From Xanthomonas sp. DAR 80977 (GTDB taxonomy: Bacteria > Pseudomonadota > Gammaproteobacteria > Xanthomonadales > Xanthomonadaceae): 64,000 bases of DNA. Below are positions 9,889 to 19,321 of this stretch, one piece after another; the first letter of the stretch is position 1; every line of letters starts with the position of its first letter. The position numbers and the translations under genes are program-made. The notes under the pieces were generated by a model. That model worked only from the letters and a program-made list of their open reading frames with translations. It ran no database searches and was not told where the DNA came from. The stretch lies in NCBI RefSeq assembly GCF_041240605.1, contig NZ_CP162487.1, positions 1,929,001 through 1,993,000 of the forward strand. The letters are read 5' to 3'.

Positions 9889-10090
9889 CGTAGACACGCG
9901 GCAGATTTGTGGCTCGCGACGATACTACGCGCTTGTGGGCGTTGCGGTGTGGCGCGATCCTGGCAGCCATGCACACGACGCGCGGCCGGGGTGGCGCGCA
10001 CAGGGGCGCGTTCACGGCCTGCGCGGCGGCCGCGGCCAGGCGCCGGCAGCAGCGATGGCGACCGAGACGATGAACACAGGAGACAGCACC

Positions 10091-10999
10091 GTGAACGCAG
10101 TCAACCCCGCGTCGGACGATCCGGCCAGCGGCCTTCCGGCGCCGCTGGCGCGCGACTGGCGCACCCCGCTGGAGTTGGCGTTCCTGGGCGTCGTCTGGGG
10201 CTGCTCGTTCCTGTTCATGCGCGTGGCGGCGCCGCAGTTCGGCACCTATGCGCTGGTGGAACTGCGCCTGGCGCTGGGGACCGCGGTGCTGCTGCCGTTC
10301 CTGTGGCTGGCGCGCGCGCGTTTCCCGCTGCGGCGCTGGCCGACGCTGGCGGCGATCGGGGTGCTGAATTCCGCGTTGCCGTTCCTGCTGTTCGCCTGGG
10401 GCGCGCAACATGCGCCGGCGGCGATCGGCGCGATCTGCAACGCGATGACGGTGCTGTTCACCGCCTTGATCGCGTTTCTGTTCTTCGGCGAGAAGATCGG
10501 CACGCGGCGCGCGCTCGCGCTGCTGGTCGGCTTCGTCGGCGTGCTGGTGCTGGCCACCGGCAAGTCGGCCGGGCTGAGCGTGGGGCCGGCCGCGTTCGCC
10601 GGCGCCACCGCCTCGCTGCTGTACGGCATCGGCTACAACCTGGTGAAGCGGCACATGGGCGACTTGCCGCCTGCCGCCGCGGCGGCCTCCACCCTGGGCT
10701 GCAGCGCGCTGCTGCTGGCGCCGCTGGCGTGGACGCACTGGCCGGCCGCGCCGGTGCCGGCACGCGCCTGGGCCTGCGCCGGCGCGCTGGGCGTGCTCTG
10801 CACCGGCCTGGCCTTCCTGATGTATTACCGGCTGATCCAGCGCATCGGCCCGGCGCGGGCGTCGACGGTGACCTACCTGATCCCGGTGTTCGGCGCGCTG
10901 CTGGCCTGGTCGATCCTGGGCGAGCCGCTGACCTGGAGCATGCTGCTGGCCGGTGCGCTGATCCTGGGCAGCGTCGCCTTCAGCCAGCGCGCGCGCTAG
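10091..10999 (+). CDS. EamA/DMT-superfamily membrane transporter
   Basis: From the GTG at 10091 the product has 302 residues. It shows about ten hydrophobic helices arranged as two EamA repeats: LELAFLGVVWGCSFLFMRVA opens the first, and FAGATASLLYGIGYNLVKRHM opens the second. Members export metabolites or amino acids across the inner membrane. The GTG was chosen because AGGAGA lies eight bases upstream; in-frame ATGs at 10055 and 10070 would add 12 or 7 residues. It is divergent from the LysR gene, which may regulate it. Substrate unknown. Confidence 0.8.
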   Translation: MNAVNPASDDPASGLPAPLARDWRTPLELAFLGVVWGCSFLFMRVAAPQFGTYALVELRLALGTAVLLPFLWLARARFPLRRWPTLAAIGVLNSALPFLLFAWGAQHAPAAIGAICNAMTVLFTALIAFLFFGEKIGTRRALALLVGFVGVLVLATGKSAGLSVGPAAFAGATASLLYGIGYNLVKRHMGDLPPAAAAASTLGCSALLLAPLAWTHWPAAPVPARAWACAGALGVLCTGLAFLMYYRLIQRIGPARASTVTYLIPVFGALLAWSILGEPLTWSMLLAGALILGSVAFSQRAR

Positions 11000-11129
11000 G
11001 CGTGTCGATCGGTCCATCGAGAGCCGCACCCGTGCATGTGGCAGGCATGCGCGCGGATGGGACACACTTGTTCACACCCGGGCGACGCGCTCCGTCCGGG
11101 AATCGACCACACGGTCTAGAGGACCAGCA

Positions 11130-11642
11130 ATGACGTGTTCCCTGCTCGCATCGCAGTTCGCCTTCAAGGCCTGGGCCAACGCCGAACTGCTGCAGGCGCT
11201 GGCGCGGATCGATGCGGCGGCGTATCCGGCGCAACGGCAGCGCGCGATCCGGCTGTTGAACCATACCTACGTGGTGGACCGGATCTTCGCCGCGCACCTG
11301 GACGGCGCCACGCATGCGTTCGCCGCCAGCAACACGCCGGAGACGCCGGCGCTGGAGGCATTGCACGCGGCCGTCGTCCAGTCCGACCAGTGGTATGCCG
11401 GCTACATCGCCCGGCTCGATCCGACCGCACTGCAGCAGTCGCTGGCGTTCCGCTTCACCGACGGCGATGCCGGCCGCATGACCCGCGAGGAAATGCTGTT
11501 CCACGTGCTCGCGCACGGCGCCTACCACCGCGGCAACATCGGCATGCTGCTGAGCGAATGCGCGGTGGAGCAGCCGCGCGAACTGTTCACCCGCTTCCTG
11601 CACGTGCGCGAACCCGAGCGCCGCGGCGCGGCGCCGGCCTAG
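11130..11642 (+). CDS. DinB-family protein
   Basis: The 170-residue protein fits the DinB/DfsB-like four-helix fold: it starts FAFKAWANAELLQALARID, has LLNHTYVVDRIFAAHL (first metal His) and the hallmark HVLAHGAYHRGNIG with two further His positions. These three histidines usually bind a divalent metal. Members include thiol transferases and hydrolases, but the activity cannot be told from sequence. An AGAGGA ribosome site precedes the ATG. It stands alone. Confidence 0.8.
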   Translation: MTCSLLASQFAFKAWANAELLQALARIDAAAYPAQRQRAIRLLNHTYVVDRIFAAHLDGATHAFAASNTPETPALEALHAAVVQSDQWYAGYIARLDPTALQQSLAFRFTDGDAGRMTREEMLFHVLAHGAYHRGNIGMLLSECAVEQPRELFTRFLHVREPERRGAAPA

Positions 11643-11702
11643 GCGCCTGGCGCAGCGCCGACGCAGTGCACGACGCCGCCTGCCGGCGAACGCGACGGCG
11701 CA

Positions 11703-12620
11703 CTACTGCGGCGGCGTGCGCACCGGCAGCGGCACGTTGCACAGGTCGATGTGCCCGGCCGGGCGCTTGTAGAAATCGTCCCGGCGGTTGCGCCGCGCTT
11801 CGGCCACGTCGCGGAATGCCTGCGTATCGGTGCGCAGCAGTTGCAGCGGGGTGCGCTCGGCCTCGGGCAGGTCGCTGGCGAGCTTGATCGCCCGGATCGG
11901 GGTGCGCTGTTCGGGCTTGGCGTAGAAGCCCATCGGGTCCGGCCCGCGCGGGATCACGCTGAGCAGTTCCATGCCCTTGACCACGCGCCCGACCACGGTG
12001 ATGTTGCGGTCCAGCTGCCGCGGCGATTGCCCGGTGACCACGTACAGTTCGGCGCCGATGCTGCTGTCCTCGTCGTTGTTGCGGCCGGCGCCGAGGGTGC
12101 CGTAGCAGTGCGCCAGCCACGCCTTGCCGTCCTTGGGATCGCGCGCGGCCGGGAAGCCGTCGACGAAGCCCACCTGCGGCGCCCAGCCGTCGCGGTCGGG
12201 CAGCGCCTGGAACGCCAGGCCCTTGGCCTCGCGCTGGAACTCGGCGGGCAGGTGCCGCTTGGCCGACCCCAGCGACTTGGCCTTGCCCGGCTCCTCGCCG
12301 TCGGGGTCGCCGAACTGCACCACGAAGTTGTCCTGCGAGCGGTAGATGCTCAGGCCGTCCCAGAAGTGCTCGTGGGCCAGGGTGCGGATGTTGCCGACGT
12401 GCTCCGGCGCGAACGCCGGCGCCAGTTCGATGACCACGCGGCCGGTGTCCAGCTCCAGGTACAGCGTGTTGGCCGGGTCCAGCGTGCGCCAGTCGCCGGG
12501 CTTGGACGCGTCCAGGATCTGCTGCGGGCTGCGATACGGCGTGGCCGTCGGCGGCGCCGCCAGTGCGGCGGCGGCGGACAGCGACAGCGCGAGGGCGAGC
12601 AGGGTGGGGCGCAAGGGCAT
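11703..12620 (-). CDS. Secreted cyclophilin-type peptidyl-prolyl cis-trans isomerase
   Basis: The 305-residue precursor has a Sec signal peptide ([21 protein letters not shown]), so it acts in the periplasm. A cyclophilin-like domain follows (about residues 50-235): [20 protein letters not shown], the active-site segment [18 protein letters not shown], and [12 protein letters not shown]. It is longer than minimal cyclophilins, with an insertion around residues 115-165 and a C-terminal tail of about 60 residues. The role is presumably folding of exported proteins. It lies next to the XVIPCD protein gene on the same strand, separated by about 80 bp. Confidence 0.82.
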   Translation of the reverse strand: MPLRPTLLALALSLSAAAALAAPPTATPYRSPQQILDASKPGDWRTLDPANTLYLELDTGRVVIELAPAFAPEHVGNIRTLAHEHFWDGLSIYRSQDNFVVQFGDPDGEEPGKAKSLGSAKRHLPAEFQREAKGLAFQALPDRDGWAPQVGFVDGFPAARDPKDGKAWLAHCYGTLGAGRNNDEDSSIGAELYVVTGQSPRQLDRNITVVGRVVKGMELLSVIPRGPDPMGFYAKPEQRTPIRAIKLASDLPEAERTPLQLLRTDTQAFRDVAEARRNRRDDFYKRPAGHIDLCNVPLPVRTPPQ

Positions 12621-12699
12621 GGCGGCAGCCTGGAGGACGGTAGCCGATTCTTACCCAGTCGCCGGCGGCTGCCAATGCCGCCGCCGTGGCGCGCCATGC

Positions 12700-14472
12700 T
12701 CAGCGCGACGGCGCGCGCTGCTGCAGGTCCTGCTGTTCGTCCTGCGCCGCGGCCGCGGCGGGCTGCGGAGTCGTGCGCAAGGCATCGAGCTGGCGCACGC
12801 TGTCCTGCAGGGGGATGGCCGAGGCGACCTGCGCGTCCACGTAGGCGGTGCGCTTGTCGGCGGACATCGGGTCGCCCTGCACGGCGAACACGCGGCCGGC
12901 GTCGTTGCGCAGCACATGGTCGACCTGGGTCAGGCCTTCGCGCTTGGCGGACAGCAGCAACTGGGTCGCCAGTTGCGGATCGGCCGGCTTGAGCCTGGCG
13001 TCGATCGCGCACTGCAGCGCATGGTCGGGATGGGCCGGGTCGCGCGGATCGGACGGGGCGCCCGCAGGCGTGGCCGGCGTGGCGGCGACCGGGCCGGGGG
13101 TTGCCCCGTCGATGCCGGCGTCGATGCGGGTCAGTGCGCCGCTCAGTTCGCCACCGGCGTCGGCGGCGACGGTGAACAGGCGTTCGCTCAGGCCGTACGG
13201 CGAATTGCCGAGATTGCGCGCAAGCCCGATCGCGAAGTCCTGGTTGCTGGCAGCGGCATAGGCGTCGGCCTGGTCGCGCTCGGACGGGCGCGCCCGCGCC
13301 GCCTGCGCGTACTGCTGGCGCAGTGCGCCCATCTGCGCCTCGGAGAAGTTCAGGGTCACGTCCTGGCCGGCGACGATGGGGCCGTCCGCGGTGGCCTTGC
13401 CGGACAGCGCGGCGTTGAGCAGTTGCGCCTGATTGGCGTCGACCTTGCCGAAGCCGAGCTGGTAGCGGCGCGCCTCGACGTGTTCGCTGCCGGTGGCATC
13501 GAACTGGCGGGTCAGGGTGAGCGGCACGTTGTCGGCGTACTGCAGCTTGCTGGTGACGGTGCTGCTGCCGTCGGCCTGCGTGGCACGTACGGTCTCGCCG
13601 CTGTTGCGCTGCCCGGCCAGGTCCAGGCTCAGCGGCCCCAGGCCGAGTTTGGCGCGGGTCTGCGAGCTGGTGCTGAGGGTGTCGATCCGCTGCACGTCGC
13701 TGACCCCGGGTGCCGCCTGCGCCGGCAACTGGCCGTTGCCGAGGAAGTCGCGGTAGGCGGCCTGCGCCTGCGGGTCGCGCAGGTCGAAGGTCACGGTGTG
13801 CATGCCGGCCTGGCCAAGCGCGTCCTGGCGGCCGAGCATGGCCTGCGCCACGGGCGTCTTCAGCCCGATCATGTCCAGGCGTTCGATCGCCGCGGTCGGT
13901 CCTGTCGCCACCCGCACGTGGTCGGGGTCCAGGCGCTGCGCCGTGTAGCTCATGCCCGCCGCGTCGGTCTGTTCGCTGCTGCCGGCGAAGCTGCGGAACG
14001 AGGTCTCCAGCGAGGTGCGGACGAAGGCCTGGCCGTCGAGCCTGACGCTGCCGCCGACCGGGATGCTGAGTGGATCGAACGGATCGACGGCGCGCGCGGC
14101 CTCGGCCGACGCGTCGCCGGGCAGGGTGACGTTGTAGCGCGCGCGCTCGCCGAGCTGGGTCGTGCTGCCGAGGCTCGCGGCATTGCGGCCGCCGATGGCG
14201 GCATCGAGCTGGTGGCCCTGGCGGAATTCCATCTCCAGGCCGAACTCGGTTTTGCCGTCGGCGTTGCGCCGGCTGGCGCCCACGCTCCGGGTGGAGATGA
14301 GCTGGTGCTCGAACGGCCCGCTGCGTCCCAGCGAGTGGGACTGCGTGTGCTCCACGCTGGCGCTGCCGTCGGCCGGGTTCCATTTCAACGGACCGGCGCT
14401 GCCGCTGCTGGCAGCACTGGCGAAGGTGGGGTCGTTGGCCTTGGCGGCGGCGTCGGGCGTCGTCGAGCTCAT
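12700..14472 (-). CDS. Putative type IV secretion effector with C-terminal XVIPCD-like domain
   Basis: The 590-residue protein has no signal peptide. Its C terminus (about residues 473-565) matches what is known of the Xanthomonas VirD4-interacting protein conserved domain: [17 protein letters not shown], then [24 protein letters not shown] and [17 protein letters not shown] Gln-rich tail ([11 protein letters not shown]) follows, also typical. Proteins with this domain are delivered into rival bacteria by the antibacterial X-T4SS. The N-terminal 470 residues look beta-rich and repetitive and match no toxin fold I recognise. Effector genes usually sit beside an immunity lipoprotein gene; none is seen here. 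No T4SS gene is in the window, so the call rests on the domain alone. Confidence 0.7.
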   Translation of the reverse strand: MSSTTPDAAAKANDPTFASAASSGSAGPLKWNPADGSASVEHTQSHSLGRSGPFEHQLISTRSVGASRRNADGKTEFGLEMEFRQGHQLDAAIGGRNAASLGSTTQLGERARYNVTLPGDASAEAARAVDPFDPLSIPVGGSVRLDGQAFVRTSLETSFRSFAGSSEQTDAAGMSYTAQRLDPDHVRVATGPTAAIERLDMIGLKTPVAQAMLGRQDALGQAGMHTVTFDLRDPQAQAAYRDFLGNGQLPAQAAPGVSDVQRIDTLSTSSQTRAKLGLGPLSLDLAGQRNSGETVRATQADGSSTVTSKLQYADNVPLTLTRQFDATGSEHVEARRYQLGFGKVDANQAQLLNAALSGKATADGPIVAGQDVTLNFSEAQMGALRQQYAQAARARPSERDQADAYAAASNQDFAIGLARNLGNSPYGLSERLFTVAADAGGELSGALTRIDAGIDGATPGPVAATPATPAGAPSDPRDPAHPDHALQCAIDARLKPADPQLATQLLLSAKREGLTQVDHVLRNDAGRVFAVQGDPMSADKRTAYVDAQVASAIPLQDSVRQLDALRTTPQPAAAAAQDEQQDLQQRAPSR

Positions 14473-14593
14473 GCATTCCTCCTGGAGAGCGCCTGCCGGC
14501 GCGAGCGGCGTGGAGGATAGCCAGGCCGATGTTGCCGATGCGTCAGGCTTTCGTTGGGTGGCATGACTAGCGGCACATTCGCTATACCTAACT

Positions 14594-14607
14594 AAGCACT
14601 AGTGTGC
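14594..14607 (+). promoter_or_regulatory. Palindromic operator candidate of the PadR-type gene
   Basis: A perfect CACTAGTG palindrome (14597-14604) with CTAAC/CTAG half-site-like words around it lies 28 bp before the PadR-family start. Many PadR repressors bind such palindromes in their own promoters. Binding is inferred. Confidence 0.35.
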
Positions 14608-14631
14608 ATTACAACCTAGTGGGAGCCAGCC

Positions 14632-14997
14632 ATGGTCGAGCCGGATGCGCAGCTGAAGAAGTTCCAGAAGGAGCTGAGCGCGGGCACCGTGTCGCTCGCG
14701 CTGCTGGCGGTGCTGGCCGAGGCCGGCGAGCCCCTGTACGGCTACCTGATCGCCAAGCGCCTGGAAAAAGTCGGCGAGGGCGTGCTCAGCGGCAAGCAGA
14801 GCGCGCTGTATCCGGTGCTGCGCAACCTGGAGGCGGCCGGGCTGCTGTCCAGCCACGTCGAGCCGTCGGTGGCCGGGCCGCCACGGCGCTACTACCGCAT
14901 CACCGACCCCGGCCGCGCCACCTTGCAGCAATGGGCCGCGGCCTGGCGCGCCACCCGCGATTCCGTCGATTCCGTCCTGAAGGGGATTTCAGAATGA
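14632..14997 (+). CDS. PadR-family transcriptional regulator
   Basis: This 121-residue protein has the PadR winged helix: SLALLAVLAEAGEPLYGYLIAKRLE, then LSGKQSALYPVLRNLEAAGLL and the wing GPPRRYYRIT. The C-terminal helix ends VLKGISE. It is followed with a 4-base ATGA overlap by a membrane protein with a HAAS domain. PadR-HAAS pairs are common and usually control envelope or transport functions. A GGGAG ribosome site lies upstream. It is likely autoregulated through the palindrome at 14597. Confidence 0.88.
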   Translation: MVEPDAQLKKFQKELSAGTVSLALLAVLAEAGEPLYGYLIAKRLEKVGEGVLSGKQSALYPVLRNLEAAGLLSSHVEPSVAGPPRRYYRITDPGRATLQQWAAAWRATRDSVDSVLKGISE

Positions 14998-15920
14998 GCA
15001 GCGAACAACTCTCGGCGCGGCCGTTGCCGGCCACCATTCCCGACTACCTGGCGCAGCTGCGCGCGGCGCTGGCCGGCGCCGATCCGGCGCTGGTCCAGGA
15101 TGCGCTGTACGACGCGGAGGAGTACCTGCGCGCCGAGCTGGCCGAGCAGGCCGGCAAGAGCGAGGCCGAGGTCATCGCCGAAGTCGCCGGCAGCTACGGC
15201 GCGCCGGAAGAGGTGGCGGCGATCTACCGCGACACCGAGGTCACGGTGAACCGCGCGTTGAAGCCGCCGGCGCCGCCGAAGCGCAAGTCGCTGCTCGGCC
15301 GCTTCTTCGGCGTGGCCGCCGATCCGCGCGCCTACGGCGCCCTGTTCTACATGCTGCTGGCGCTGGTCACCGGCATCTTCTACTTCACCTGGGTGGTGAC
15401 CGGGGTCAGCGTCTCGCTGGGCATGCTGGTGCTGATCATCGGCGTGCCGTTGCTGGTGCTGTTCTTCGGTTCGGTGCGGCTGCTGTCGCTGCTGGAAGGG
15501 CGCATCGTCGAGGTCTTGCTGGGCGAGCGCATGCCGCGGCGGCCGCTGTACAGTCCGCGCGAACAGCCGTGGCTGCGGCGCATCGGGCAGATGTTCACCG
15601 ACGCGCGCACCTGGACCACGATGCTGTACTTCGTGCTGATGCTGCCGCTGGGGGTCTGCTACTTCACCGTCTTCGTCACCCTGCTGGCCACGGGCCTGGG
15701 GCTGACCGCGGCGCCGCTGGGCCTGCTGTTTCCGGACGACATCCACGTGGGGCTTGCGTTCGGCGACGTCAGCTTCGCCGATCCCGGCCTGTGGCTGCTG
15801 CCGCTGGTGAGCGCGCTGGGCATCGTGCTGCTGTTCGCCACGCTGCACCTGGCGCGTGGTATCGGCAAGCTGCACGGCATGCTGGCCAAGCACCTGCTGG
15901 TGCACAGCGCGGCGCAGTGA
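14994..15920 (+). CDS. HAAS-domain membrane protein (sensor-like, two membrane blocks)
   Basis: The 308-residue protein begins with a cytosolic HAAS/DUF1700-like helical domain (about residues 14-85: [31 protein letters not shown]). Two related hydrophobic blocks follow (about 115-165 and 205-300), each with two or more membrane helices (ALFYMLLALVTGIFYFTW and TMLYFVLMLPLGVCYFTV), which suggests an internal duplication. The second block starts after a basic linker with YSPREQPWLRRIGQMF. The gene overlaps the PadR regulator by four bases, so the two are translationally coupled. Its signal and partner are unknown. Confidence 0.75.
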   Translation: MSSEQLSARPLPATIPDYLAQLRAALAGADPALVQDALYDAEEYLRAELAEQAGKSEAEVIAEVAGSYGAPEEVAAIYRDTEVTVNRALKPPAPPKRKSLLGRFFGVAADPRAYGALFYMLLALVTGIFYFTWVVTGVSVSLGMLVLIIGVPLLVLFFGSVRLLSLLEGRIVEVLLGERMPRRPLYSPREQPWLRRIGQMFTDARTWTTMLYFVLMLPLGVCYFTVFVTLLATGLGLTAAPLGLLFPDDIHVGLAFGDVSFADPGLWLLPLVSALGIVLLFATLHLARGIGKLHGMLAKHLLVHSAAQ

Positions 15921-15959
15921 CGGTGTCGCCCGCGGCCGGCGGCCGCGGGCGCAGGCGCG

Positions 15960-17270
15960 TCAGCCAGCCTTGCGGCTGCCGCGGCGCTTGAGCGGGGTGA
16001 CGTTGCCGCCCGGCGCCTGCGCGGTGGCGGCGGCGTTGGCGGCGATGAACGCGCGCACCTGCGGATAGACGATGTCGCGCCAGCGGCGGCCGCTGAAGAT
16101 GCCGTAGTGGCCGGCGCCTTCCACTTCCAGGTGCTGGCGGCGGTGCGCGGCGATGCCGGTGCACAGGTCCTGCGCGGCCGCGGTCTGGCCCAGCCCGGAG
16201 ATGTCGTCCAGCTCGCCTTCGATGCTGAGCAGCGCGGTGTCGCGGATCGCCGCCGGATCCACGCGCTCGCCGCCGATCACCCATTCGCCGCGCGGCAGCA
16301 GGAATTCCTGGAACACCACCCGGATCGTATCCAGGTAGTAGGTCGCCGGCATGTCCAGCACCGCGTTGTATTCGTCGTAGAAACGGCGGTGCGCCTCGGC
16401 GTCCTGCAGGTCGCCCTTGACCAGGTTGGCGTAGAAATCCCAGTGCGACATGAAGTGCCGGCTGGGGTTCATCGCCAGGAACCCGGTGTGCTGCAGGAAG
16501 CCCGGATACACCGCGCGGCCATGGCCAGGATACGTCTGCGGCACGGTGTGGATGACGTTGTGCTCGAACCAGGACAGCGGGTTGCGCGTGGCCAGGTTGT
16601 TGACCTGGGTGGGGCTGCGGCGCGCGTCGATCGGCCCGCCCATCATCACCAGCGAGCGCGGCGTGGTCTCGCCGCGCCCGGCCATCAGCGACACCGCGGC
16701 CAGCACCGGCACGGTCGGCTGGCACACGCTGATCACGTGCAGCTTGTCGGCGCCGATGTGGCGGATGAAGTCCTGCACGTAGTTGACGTAGTCGTCCAGG
16801 CCGAAGTCGCCGTCGCTCTGCGGCACCATGCGCGCGTCGATCCAGTCGGTGACGTAGACCTTGTGGTCGCGCAGCAGGGTACGCACGGTATCGCGCAGCA
16901 GGGTGGCGTGGTGGCCGGACAGCGGCGCCACCACCAGCACGGCCGGCTGCTGCTTGAGACCGGCCACGACCTTGGCGTCGTCGCTGAAGCGCTTGAAGCG
17001 CAGCAGGCGGCAGAACGGCTTGCGCAGCACTTCCTGCTCGACGATCGGCAGCGGGTGGCCGTCGACCTCGACATGGTCCAGCGCCCAGGCCGGCTTCTCG
17101 TAGTCCTTGCCGAGCCGGTGCAGCAGTTCGTTGCTGGCGGCCAGGCGCTCGGCGCCGGGCAGCGTGGCCCACAGGCTATTGGCGTCGGAGAAGATCTTGG
17201 CGTTGGCCGCGGCCTGGTGGACCCAGGGAGCGAGCAGGTTGCGGGTCAGTTCGTGCCACTGGTAGAGCAT
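15960..17270 (-). CDS. Intracellular polyhydroxyalkanoate depolymerase
   Basis: The 436-residue protein matches intracellular PHA depolymerases (PhaZ type): MLYQWHELTRNLLAPWVHQA at the start, an alpha/beta-hydrolase core, and HVISVCQPTVP with the nucleophile at Cys183, the position reported for Ralstonia PhaZ. GEWVIGGERVDPAAIRDTALLSIEGELDDISG and the His-containing EVEGAGHYGIFSGRRWR complete the catalytic set. It would mobilise stored polyhydroxybutyrate granules in the cytoplasm. No signal peptide is present, as expected. The C terminus is a basic tail. No PHA synthase gene is nearby. Confidence 0.9.
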   Translation of the reverse strand: MLYQWHELTRNLLAPWVHQAAANAKIFSDANSLWATLPGAERLAASNELLHRLGKDYEKPAWALDHVEVDGHPLPIVEQEVLRKPFCRLLRFKRFSDDAKVVAGLKQQPAVLVVAPLSGHHATLLRDTVRTLLRDHKVYVTDWIDARMVPQSDGDFGLDDYVNYVQDFIRHIGADKLHVISVCQPTVPVLAAVSLMAGRGETTPRSLVMMGGPIDARRSPTQVNNLATRNPLSWFEHNVIHTVPQTYPGHGRAVYPGFLQHTGFLAMNPSRHFMSHWDFYANLVKGDLQDAEAHRRFYDEYNAVLDMPATYYLDTIRVVFQEFLLPRGEWVIGGERVDPAAIRDTALLSIEGELDDISGLGQTAAAQDLCTGIAAHRRQHLEVEGAGHYGIFSGRRWRDIVYPQVRAFIAANAAATAQAPGGNVTPLKRRGSRKAG

Positions 17271-17333
17271 GCCGGTGTTTCCATCCTGAGCGTATGCTGC
17301 CGTGCAGCATATCCTATCCGGGGTGGTTGCACC

Positions 17334-17939
17334 TTAATGGGGCACCAGACCAATCGTTTCCAGCGCCGCCGCATCCCCCGCCAGCGCTGGCGACAGCCAG
17401 CAATGACTGCCGACCGGGCGCAGCCCCAGCGCACCAAACTGGCGCCGGTACCAGCGCGCCGCACGCGGCTGGAAGCCGGCGTGGTCGCCGTCGAATTCGT
17501 CCTCGGCGGCGAAGGTCTCCAGGAACGCGACCCCGCCGCACAGCTCGGCCAGGCCCGGCAGGCCCTGGCGCAGTTCGCGGCTGGGCACGTAGTGCAGCAC
17601 GTCCGAACAGACCAGCAGGTCCACCGGCGCGCACGGCCGCAGCCAGGCGAAATCGCCGAAGCACGCCGGGCGCAGGTTGCGATGGCGGCCGTAGCGCGCC
17701 ACCGCGTAGTCGCTGCTGTCGAAGCCCAGGTAGCTGAGTTTCGGCCGCAGCTTCAGCAGCGGCGCGCGCCAGGCGCCTTCGCCGCAGCCGATGTCGAGCA
17801 CGCTGCGCACCGGCCGTTCCAGGTAGTACTCGGCCTGGGCGACGGCGAGCGCGACCTTGCGCGCCAGGCGCGCGGCATCGCCGATGCCGTCGCGGCGGTA
17901 CCAGCGTTGGAAATAGTCGGCGTCGTACTGTTTGTCCAT
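17334..17939 (-). CDS. Class I SAM-dependent methyltransferase
   Basis: The 201-residue protein has methyltransferase motif I SVLDIGCGEGAWR (about residues 46-58), motif II LGFDSSDYAV and the motif IV-like VDLLVCSDVLHYV. The N-terminal MDKQYDADYFQRWYRRD is typical of small methyltransferases of this group. The substrate cannot be inferred. It is divergent from hemJ. Confidence 0.8.
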   Translation of the reverse strand: MDKQYDADYFQRWYRRDGIGDAARLARKVALAVAQAEYYLERPVRSVLDIGCGEGAWRAPLLKLRPKLSYLGFDSSDYAVARYGRHRNLRPACFGDFAWLRPCAPVDLLVCSDVLHYVPSRELRQGLPGLAELCGGVAFLETFAAEDEFDGDHAGFQPRAARWYRRQFGALGLRPVGSHCWLSPALAGDAAALETIGLVPH

Positions 17940-18019
17940 GCGGGCTTGGTGATCCGTGCGGGCGCGAGGCGAATCGGCGAAAATGGCGTGACATCCTACG
18001 CCAGCGACCCGGAGCCAGC

Positions 18020-18475
18020 ATGCAACTCTATCTGTGGATCAAGTCCCTGCACCTGCTGTTCGTGGTCGCATGGATGGCGGCGGTGTTCTACCTGCCGCGG
18101 ATCCTGGTCAACATCGCCGAGAGCGCGGGGCAGCCGGAGGTGCAGGCGCGGCTGGCGCTGATGGGGCGGCGCCTGTACCGCTTCGGCCACATGATGTTCG
18201 GCCTGGCGCTGCTGCTGGGGCTGACCCTGTGGCTGGGCTACAAGGTGCTGCCCGACTTCCCGACCATGGTCGCGCCCGGCCACAGCGGCTGGCTGCACGC
18301 CAAGCTGGGGCTGGTGGCGCTGATGCTGGCGTACTACATCTTCAGCGGGCGCTGGCTCAAGGGCGTGGCGCAGGCGCGCGCGCTGCCGTCCTCGCGCGCG
18401 CTGCGCCTGTTCAACGAACTGCCGGTGCTGGCGTTGCTGGTGGTGATCTGGTTGGTGCTGGCGAAGCCGTTTTGA
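18020..18475 (+). CDS. hemJ: HemJ-type protoporphyrinogen oxidase
   Basis: The 151-residue membrane protein matches the HemJ/TIGR00701 family: MQLYLWIKSLHLLFVVAWMA with the conserved His11, FYLPRILVNIAE, RRLYRFGHMMFGLAL, and the conserved Lys in HAKLGLVALM. Four membrane helices are evident. It oxidises protoporphyrinogen IX to protoporphyrin IX, the penultimate step of haem synthesis, in bacteria lacking HemG or HemY. A GGAG site precedes the ATG. It stands alone. Confidence 0.85.
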   Translation: MQLYLWIKSLHLLFVVAWMAAVFYLPRILVNIAESAGQPEVQARLALMGRRLYRFGHMMFGLALLLGLTLWLGYKVLPDFPTMVAPGHSGWLHAKLGLVALMLAYYIFSGRWLKGVAQARALPSSRALRLFNELPVLALLVVIWLVLAKPF

Positions 18476-18477
18476 GC

Positions 18478-18512
18478 GGGGATTGGGGATTCGGGATTGG
18501 GGATTCGAAAAT
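18478..18512. repeat. GGGATTGGGGATTCG-family repeat (single arm)
   Basis: A short tandem run of GGGGATTGGGGATTCGG units occurs between convergent genes. It belongs to the family also seen at 3139, 20352, 25683, 26953 and 37126. Confidence 0.85.
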
Positions 18513-18537
18513 CCTGGTGCCGATTCTTTCCGGGCCG

Positions 18538-19296
18538 TTAGGCATTGCGGTTGTCCAGTTGCTTTAGTTCGCTGCGGGCCAGGTCGATCCACTGGCGCTG
18601 GTCGCGCTGGTAGTAGCGCGGGGCCAGGCTGGAGCGCTTCAGCACTTCGTTGAACAGTTCGCGGGCGCGCTGCGGTTGTCCGGCGCGCTGCAACAGTTGC
18701 GCATAGCGCACGCGCGCTTCTTCGCCGGGGTAGTCGTCGGCGAGCGCGGCGTATTCCTCCAGCGCCGCGTCGGTCTCGCCCAGCGCCTCGGTGGCGCGCG
18801 CGTAGAGCAGGTGGCCGTCGTGCGAGCGGAACTGCGGGTTGGCGGCGATCAGCCGGTCCAGGGTGGCTTTCACCGCGGCCGGCTGGTCCAGGCCGAACTG
18901 CGCCTTGGCCAGTCCCAGCAGCAGCCCCGGGTCGTCGCGATGGATGCCGCGCAGGCCGCTCTCGAACACCTCGGCGGCCTGCACGTATTCGCCATTGCCC
19001 AGGTGCACCTCGGCCAGTTGCCGGCGGTTGTCCACGGTGTCGGCCAGTTCCAGGCGGTTGCCGGCGGTGCGCTTGTCGCGGTTCGGGTCGAGCGTGGCGC
19101 CGACCTTGCGCAGGTGGCGGCGCGCGCGCGGATCGTTGCGCCATTCCGGCAGCACCTCGGCGATCACGTAGATCAGGATCCCCAGATACGAAAAGATCAG
19201 CAGGATGAAGATCCAGTACAGCGGGCGGCCGCTGCGCACCACGTGCACGCAGCAGGCCAGCTGCAGGGCCAGCGACAGCAGGACGATGGGGTTCAT
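18538..19296 (-). CDS. Membrane-anchored tetratricopeptide-repeat protein
   Basis: From the ATG at 19296 the product has 252 residues. Two hydrophobic segments at the N terminus (PIVLLSLALQLACCVHVV and LYWIFILLIFSYLGILIYVIAEVLP) anchor it in the membrane. The rest is helical with TPR-like repeats: ADTVDNRRQLAEVHLGNGEY, GLLLGLAKAQFGLDQPAAV and EEARVRYAQLLQRAGQPQRA. A TTG two codons upstream is a possible start. It follows accA on the same strand by about 25 bp and may be co-transcribed. It probably scaffolds protein contacts; specific role unknown. Confidence 0.75.
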   Translation of the reverse strand: MNPIVLLSLALQLACCVHVVRSGRPLYWIFILLIFSYLGILIYVIAEVLPEWRNDPRARRHLRKVGATLDPNRDKRTAGNRLELADTVDNRRQLAEVHLGNGEYVQAAEVFESGLRGIHRDDPGLLLGLAKAQFGLDQPAAVKATLDRLIAANPQFRSHDGHLLYARATEALGETDAALEEYAALADDYPGEEARVRYAQLLQRAGQPQRARELFNEVLKRSSLAPRYYQRDQRQWIDLARSELKQLDNRNA

Positions 19297-19321
19297 GGAC
19301 AACGCTTCCGTGTCGTTGCGA

